Below are positions 5,501 to 8,816 of a DNA stretch of 8,816 nt, piece after piece. The stretch's first letter is position 1; each line of letters starts with the position of its first letter. The stretch covers positions 1-8,816 of the forward strand of contig DVOT01000223.1 in assembly GCA_018713425.1 (NCBI GenBank), given 5' to 3'. The notes below the pieces were generated by a model, which saw nothing but the letters and a program-made list of their open reading frames with translations, had not been told where the DNA came from and did no database searches. Both the position numbers and the translations under genes were made by a program. Source of the DNA: Alectryocaccomicrobium faecavium. Its GTDB lineage: Bacteria > Bacillota > Clostridia > Christensenellales > Aristaeellaceae.

Positions 5501-6316
5501 ATGAAAATTCGCATGGTGGCCATGGATATGGACGGCACCTTGCTTTTGCCAGATGGCACGATATCGCCGCGCGCGGCGCGCGCTCTCGTGGCCTGCGAGG
5601 AACGCGGCATTCAGGTGATTCTGGCCAGTGGGCGCAGCTTTTTCAACATTCGCACCTATTATAAGCAATTGGGGTTGAAAAGCCCCATGCTGACAGAAAA
5701 CGGCACGCGGGGAGACGCTTCGTGCATGGGCCCGCTGCTCTTCGATTCGTGCCTGCCAGCGGAAGTGACGCGCGCGGTTCTGGAGATTTTGCGCGCGGAA
5801 AAGATGCGCTTGGACGTGGTCACGCGCGAGGCTATGTATGAAGAGTTTGGCGCGCATTCTGATCCGGCCAAAGTGGAAAAGATTCTCGAGGAAGATGGCA
5901 TACGCTATACGTTTGTTTGGGAACAGCCGCAGCGCACGGACGCGGAAGGCGTGCCGCACGCGTATCGCTTGTACGCCGTTTCGCAGGATGTGGACAAGCT
6001 GGCGCGCGTTCGCGCCGCGCTGCAGGCCTTGCCGGTGGACATCGCCGCTTCCCACTGGAGCAATTTGGAAATCATCCAGCCCGGCGTAAACAAGGGCACG
6101 GGGCTGGCGCGCCTGGCCGCACATTATGGCATTGAACGCGAAGAAGTGATGGCGTTTGGCGACCATTGGAACGATGCCGAGATGCTCGAATGGGCGGGCG
6201 AATCTTTCGCCATGGAGAACGCGATCCCGGAAATCCGCGCGCGCGCCAAGCATATCGCGCCTTCCAATGCGGAAGACGGCGTTGCGCGCACCATAGAGGA
6301 GTTTTTGCTGCGCTGA
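5501..6316 (+). CDS. Cof-type HAD-IIB family phosphatase, tandem copy 1
   Basis: A likely Mg-dependent cytoplasmic phosphatase acting on a small phosphorylated metabolite such as a sugar phosphate; the substrate is not predictable. In the 271-aa protein all four HAD motifs are present: DMDGT with nucleophile D9 and general acid/base D11, S43 in LASGRS, K198 in GVNKGTGL, and GDHWND at 220-225. The C2 cap lies between about residues 80 and 190. ATG 5501 is preceded by GAGGG with a 5-nt spacer, and the second copy keeps the same arrangement; ATG 5489 is in frame but lacks a proper site. It sits 8 bp after the pseudouridine synthase gene. The second copy is nearly identical at both ends, but residues about 101-142 have diverged strongly, so the two enzymes may differ in substrate. 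Confidence 0.93.
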   Translation: MKIRMVAMDMDGTLLLPDGTISPRAARALVACEERGIQVILASGRSFFNIRTYYKQLGLKSPMLTENGTRGDASCMGPLLFDSCLPAEVTRAVLEILRAEKMRLDVVTREAMYEEFGAHSDPAKVEKILEEDGIRYTFVWEQPQRTDAEGVPHAYRLYAVSQDVDKLARVRAALQALPVDIAASHWSNLEIIQPGVNKGTGLARLAAHYGIEREEVMAFGDHWNDAEMLEWAGESFAMENAIPEIRARAKHIAPSNAEDGVARTIEEFLLR

Positions 6317-6415
6317 ACGGAGCGGGAAAAGGCGCGGAGCAGGTAGCAAATGGGCACGCGATGGAAACGGCGCACGGTATGCCGCGGGAAAGGTTTTTGT
6401 GAGATGAAGGATACG

Positions 6416-7234
6416 ATGGGAATCCGCATGGTGGCCATGGATATGGATGGCACCCTGCTTTTGCCGGATGGCACGATATCGCCGCGCGCCGCGCGCGCTC
6501 TTGTGGGCTGTGAAGAGCGCGGAATCCAGGTGATTCTGGCCAGCGGGCGCAGTTTTTTCAACATTCGCGCGTATTATAAGCAATTGGGCTTGAAGAGCCC
6601 CATGCTATCGGTGAACGGCGTGCGGGGGGACGCTTCGTGCATGGGCCCGCTGCTTTTTGATTCGTTTTTGCCGGAAGAGGTGACGCGTGCGATCCTGCCC
6701 ATCCTGCGCGCGGAAAAGGTGCATTTCGATTTGTTCACGCGCTATGATATTTACGACGAATTCCTGGACGCGCATTTTGATTTTCACAATGTGCCGGAGC
6801 TCGTGCTGGAAGACGGCATGCGCCACGAAATCATCGTGGAACAGCCGCGGCGCACCGATGTGGAAGGTGCGCCCTGCGCGTATAAGTTGATCGCCATGTC
6901 GCGGGATGGGGACAAGCTGGCGCGCATCCGCGCCGCGCTGCAAGATTTTCCGGTGGACATCGCTTCCTCCGGCTGGGACAACCTGGAAATCATCCAGCCC
7001 GGCATCAACAAGGGCACGGGTTTGGCGCGCCTGGCCGCGCATTACGGCATTGCGCGCGAACAGGTGATGGCTTTTGGCGATTATTGGAACGACGCGGAAA
7101 TGCTGGAATGGGCGGGCGAATCCTTCGCCATGGAAAACGCGGTTCCGGAAATTCGCGCGCGCGCAAAATACATCGCGCCTTCCAACGCGGAAGACGGCGT
7201 TGCGCGCACCATAGAGGAGCTTTTGCTATGCTGA
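6416..7234 (+). CDS. Cof-type HAD-IIB family phosphatase, tandem copy 2
   Basis: This is the paralogue of the preceding gene, 272 aa, offset by 915 bp at the start and 918 bp at the end because of one extra codon in the cap. The catalytic residues are intact: D9 and D11 in DMDGT, S43, K199 in GINKGTGL, and GDYWND at 221-226. By eye about 90 of the first 100 residues and about 90% of the last 83 match copy 1, while only about a third match between residues 101 and 143, where this copy is richer in Phe, His and Asp. ATG 6416 has GAAGG with a 5-nt spacer; ATG 6404 (adding MKDT) is a possible alternative. The stop codon overlaps the trmL start, so the two are translationally coupled. The 99-bp gap before it holds no gene. 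Confidence 0.92.
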   Translation: MGIRMVAMDMDGTLLLPDGTISPRAARALVGCEERGIQVILASGRSFFNIRAYYKQLGLKSPMLSVNGVRGDASCMGPLLFDSFLPEEVTRAILPILRAEKVHFDLFTRYDIYDEFLDAHFDFHNVPELVLEDGMRHEIIVEQPRRTDVEGAPCAYKLIAMSRDGDKLARIRAALQDFPVDIASSGWDNLEIIQPGINKGTGLARLAAHYGIAREQVMAFGDYWNDAEMLEWAGESFAMENAVPEIRARAKYIAPSNAEDGVARTIEELLLC

Positions 7235-7731
7235 ACATTGTGTTGGTGGAGCCGGAAATCCCGCAAAATACCGGCAACATCGCCCGCACCTGCGCGGCCA
7301 CGGGGTGCGCGCTGCACCTGGTGAAGCCGCTGGGTTTTTCGCTGGACGATAAGTATATGAAGCGGGCTGGGCTGGACTATTGGTTTTTGGCGGAAATCCA
7401 TGTACACGAGAGTTGGCAGGATTTTTGCCGGGCATACCCGCAGGCGCGCATGTTTTTCGCCACCACCAAGGCCAAAAAAAGCTATGCGCAGGCGGAATTT
7501 TGCGAGGGCGATTTTCTGGTGTTTGGCCGGGAAACGCGCGGCTTGCCGGAATCGCTGCTGGCGGAGCACCAGGAAGCGTGCATCCGCATTCCCATGCGGC
7601 GGGAAGCGCGCAGCCTCAACCTTTCCAATTCCGTCGCCATTGTGGCGTATGAAGCGCTGCGGCAACTGGGTTTTCCCGGCCTTGCCGGGGAAAGCGACTA
7701 TACTCTGCCCGAATGGCGCGATTACGTGTAG
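7228..7731 (+). CDS. trmL: tRNA (cytidine(34)-2'-O)-methyltransferase
   Basis: It methylates the 2'-OH of the wobble nucleotide (C34, or cmnm5U34) of leucine tRNAs using S-adenosylmethionine. The 167-aa SPOUT-fold protein shows the TrmL signature in order: MLNIVLVEPEIPQNTGNIAR (1-20), HLVKPLGFSLDDKYMKRAGLDYW (30-52), LVFGRETRGLP (97-107), and the knotted C-terminal segment IPM-R-ARSLNLSNSVAIV (121-139) that binds the cofactor. Its length is close to the roughly 157 aa of E. coli TrmL. ATG 7228 overlaps the preceding stop (7232-7234), and its ribosome binding site GAGGAG (7214-7219) lies inside the end of the HAD gene, so translation is coupled. The pseudouridine synthase upstream fits an RNA-modification theme for this cluster. 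Confidence 0.95.
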   Translation: MLNIVLVEPEIPQNTGNIARTCAATGCALHLVKPLGFSLDDKYMKRAGLDYWFLAEIHVHESWQDFCRAYPQARMFFATTKAKKSYAQAEFCEGDFLVFGRETRGLPESLLAEHQEACIRIPMRREARSLNLSNSVAIVAYEALRQLGFPGLAGESDYTLPEWRDYV

Positions 7732-7831
7732 GCGGGAACCCAATTTCGATTTTTTCCGTCTAAATAATAGGAGAATGGGCCAGACAGGGATAAAGTGGCG
7801 GCGTTCCACGCATAAATAAGGAGGGAGCAAC

Positions 7832-8056
7832 ATGGCGAAGGTGCGCACAAAGCGCGAAATGCGTTCCCGCCGCAAGCGGTTTATGGCGATGGCGGGCACG
7901 ATGGATTTTTTGGGCGTGGTGGGCAGTTGCGCTGTGATCCTCGTTTGCACCATGCTCATTACGGCGCTGGTTTCTTGGGTGCGGTCGGATATTCCCGTCA
8001 CGCTTGCGCCGGTGGAATACGCCATCAACACCGCCATTATTTCGCCAGAAGAATAG
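7832..8056 (+). CDS. Small single-pass membrane protein
   Basis: The function of this 74-aa protein is not recognised. The first 17 residues are strongly basic (MAKVRTKREMRSRRKRF). A hydrophobic segment follows at about 25-50 (FLGVVGSCAVILVCTMLITA), then a short tail of about 24 residues ending SPEE. The charge bias predicts an N-in, C-out topology with no cleavage site. AGGAGG at 7819-7824, 7 nt before the ATG, is among the strongest ribosome binding sites in the window and supports a real gene. The 100 bp before it hold an AT-rich patch (TAAATAAT 7761-7768) that might be a -10 region, but no clear promoter. The glycosylase gene starts 25 bp after its stop. Confidence 0.78.
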   Translation: MAKVRTKREMRSRRKRFMAMAGTMDFLGVVGSCAVILVCTMLITALVSWVRSDIPVTLAPVEYAINTAIISPEE

Positions 8057-8081
8057 CGCTGGGAGTGCGGAGGGAGAAAAT

Positions 8082-8723
8082 TTGAAGCTTTCCAGGTTGA
8101 ACCAGGAAATGCGCGCGTTTTTCGCCGACCTGTACGAGGGCGAAAGCAAGCCGCTCGTGCTGGGAGAAGGCAGCGAGAACGCCCGCCTGGCGCTCGTGGG
8201 CGAAGCGCCGGGCGAACAGGAAGCGCTCAAGGGCAAGCCCTTTGTGGGCAAGGCGGGCAGAAATCTGGACGAATTTTTGCGGGCAACGGGCCTGGAACGC
8301 AGCCAGTTGTACATCACCAACGTTGTAAAAATCCGGCCGACGCGCGTAAGCGAGGCAGGGCGAATTGTGAACCGCCCGCCCACGCGGGAAGAGATCGCCC
8401 TGTTTCTGCCCTGGCTCAAGCGCGAACTGGCGGCAGTGAAAGCGCCGGTGGTGGTCACGCTGGGCAATGTGGCGCTCAAGGCGCTGGCGGGCAAGGGATA
8501 CACCATTGGGGAAGCGCATGGCAAGCTGCTGGCGGCGGAGGATATGCGAATTTTTCCGTTGTACCATCCGGCTTCGCTGCTGTACAATCCCCGTTTGAAA
8601 GAGGTTTACGAGCAGGATTTGCGTGCGTTGCGCGCTTCAGCGTGTCAAAAAAGTCTTTTTGACACGCTGGTGGACGGGGGAGCAAGCTCCCCCGCCACTG
8701 CCACCCTCCACAATTCGCAATAG
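8082..8723 (+). CDS. Family 4 type uracil-DNA glycosylase without iron-sulfur ligands
   Basis: It probably removes uracil from DNA to start base-excision repair. The 213-aa protein has family motifs GEAPGEQEALKGKPFVGKAGR (40-60), YITNVVK-RP (77-86), NRPPTREEI (97-105), VVTLGNVALKAL (124-135) and the active-site HPASLLYNP (162-170). TTG 8082 is the start because GGAGG (8069-8073) lies 8 nt before it; the frame opens earlier but has no other good site. Typical family 4 enzymes hold a 4Fe-4S cluster with four cysteines; here those places carry other residues (I84 after VVK, F108 in EIALFLPWL, and no CxxC near the N-terminus). The only cysteine is C188. The fold normally ends near LRAL (180-183); the last ~25 residues come from a palindromic repeat (8638-8694), so the tail is probably not part of the enzyme. 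Confidence 0.88.
   Translation: MKLSRLNQEMRAFFADLYEGESKPLVLGEGSENARLALVGEAPGEQEALKGKPFVGKAGRNLDEFLRATGLERSQLYITNVVKIRPTRVSEAGRIVNRPPTREEIALFLPWLKRELAAVKAPVVVTLGNVALKALAGKGYTIGEAHGKLLAAEDMRIFPLYHPASLLYNPRLKEVYEQDLRALRASACQKSLFDTLVDGGASSPATATLHNSQ
8638..8669 (+). repeat. Perfect palindrome inside the 3' end of the glycosylase gene
   Basis: CAGCGTGTCAAAAA (8638-8651) and TTTTTGACACGCTG (8656-8669) form a perfect 14-bp stem with the 4-nt loop AGTC. It is translated as ACQKSLFDTL in the glycosylase frame. No U-run follows outside the stem, so it is not a standard terminator. It looks like one unit of a dispersed repeat, and I have the impression of having seen similar GTGTCAAAAA palindromes in other gut Bacillota genomes, which I cannot verify here. 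Confidence 0.75.
8675..8694 (+). repeat. Second palindrome in the glycosylase 3' end
   Basis: CGGGGGAG (8675-8682) and CTCCCCCG (8687-8694) form a perfect 8-bp GC-rich stem with loop CAAG, 5 bp after the first palindrome. It is still within the glycosylase reading frame, which stops at 8721-8723. Together the two stems would form a very stable structure at the end of the mRNA, which could act as a transcript-end or stability element. Confidence 0.65.
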
Positions 8724-8816
8724 TCGCCTTGCAGCGCTGCCGCTTGCAAAGCTCCTTTGCTCATTGGGCTTACTACGGCCTGTTTCGCGCACTGCGCGCG
8801 GCCTTCGTGCGCCCCT
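8724..8816. repeat. Hairpin-rich non-coding end of the window
   Basis: I see no gene here. The stretch is full of short inverted repeats: TTGCAGCG (8729-8736) with CGCTTGCAA (8741-8749, one bulge), GCAAAG (8746-8751) with CTTTGC (8755-8760) around a 3-nt loop, and GCGCAC (8787-8792) with GTGCGC (8807-8812). It continues the palindrome cluster that begins at 8638 and runs off the window edge, so it is probably part of a larger dispersed repeat. Confidence 0.5.

Larger units (their letters stand above)
5501..7234 (+). repeat. Tandem gene duplication (two HAD genes)
   Basis: The DNA of 5501-5800 matches 6416-6715, and that of 6060-6310 matches 6978-7228, with few changes, many of them synonymous. 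The similarity starts before the start codons: GGGAAAGTTTTT (5471-5482) matches GGGAAAGGTTTTT before copy 2, and both share GGATACGATG. At the 3' ends both keep the same ATAGAGGAG word. The duplication is therefore direct, about 915 bp per unit, with a divergent patch in the cap-coding part. Confidence 0.85.

Noticed and set aside
5249..6583. 444-codon open frame on the minus strand
   Set aside because: It is antisense to the first HAD gene and neighbours. Its translation is internally repetitive only because the HAD gene is duplicated.
7081..8037. 318-codon open frame on the minus strand
   Set aside because: It runs across three well-supported plus-strand genes and has no motif or ribosome binding site I trust.
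8638..8816. CRISPR array
   Set aside because: The hairpins differ in sequence and are not separated by regular unique spacers.

Overview
The window reads as chromosome from a GC-rich member of the Bacillota, most likely an anaerobic, Clostridia-like gut or rumen organism. The evidence is a DUF4317 gene (a family I know mainly from Clostridia), strong Shine-Dalgarno sites (AGGAGG, GAGGAG, GAGGTGA), use of TTG as well as ATG starts, and a clostridial-type family 4 uracil-DNA glycosylase. No marker gives the genus. Every gene I support is on the + strand.

Bases 1-1640 are an accessory segment, visibly poorer in GC and in GCGC words than the rest. It begins with what may be the last codons of an upstream gene, then hairpins and a sigma-A type promoter. 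Next comes a RelB/DinJ-type antitoxin (278-592), then its RelE/ParE-type toxin partner (577-862). The toxin is broken by a one-base frameshift and seems also to lack an internal segment. An unrecognised 131-aa gene (868-1263) follows, whose ribosome binding site overlaps the toxin's original stop codon. A diverged second copy of the antitoxin leader (1297-1536) follows, including promoter and first codons but with the start codon changed from ATG to ACG. The segment thus looks like the remains of a repeated toxin-antitoxin locus.

Bases 1645-4474 carry DUF4317, a D-galactonate dehydratase (DgoD-like, with all expected active-site residues at the E. coli positions) and a small coiled-coil/zinc-ribbon protein. 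Bases 4647-7731 form a tight cluster: an RluA-family pseudouridine synthase, two tandemly duplicated Cof-type HAD phosphatases whose cores are nearly identical while part of the cap has diverged, and the tRNA wobble methyltransferase trmL, which overlaps the second HAD gene.

Bases 7832-8723 carry a small single-pass membrane protein and a family 4 uracil-DNA glycosylase that lacks all the usual iron-sulfur cysteines. The last ~25 codons of the glycosylase run through a perfect palindrome that starts a cluster of hairpins reaching the window edge, probably a dispersed repeat.

Functionally the central part is housekeeping (RNA modification, DNA repair, sugar-acid catabolism, phosphatases). I did not see a clear new defence or mobile system. 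The most interesting points are the decayed toxin-antitoxin locus with its duplicated leader, the mosaic HAD pair, and the cluster-less glycosylase with a repeat-derived tail.
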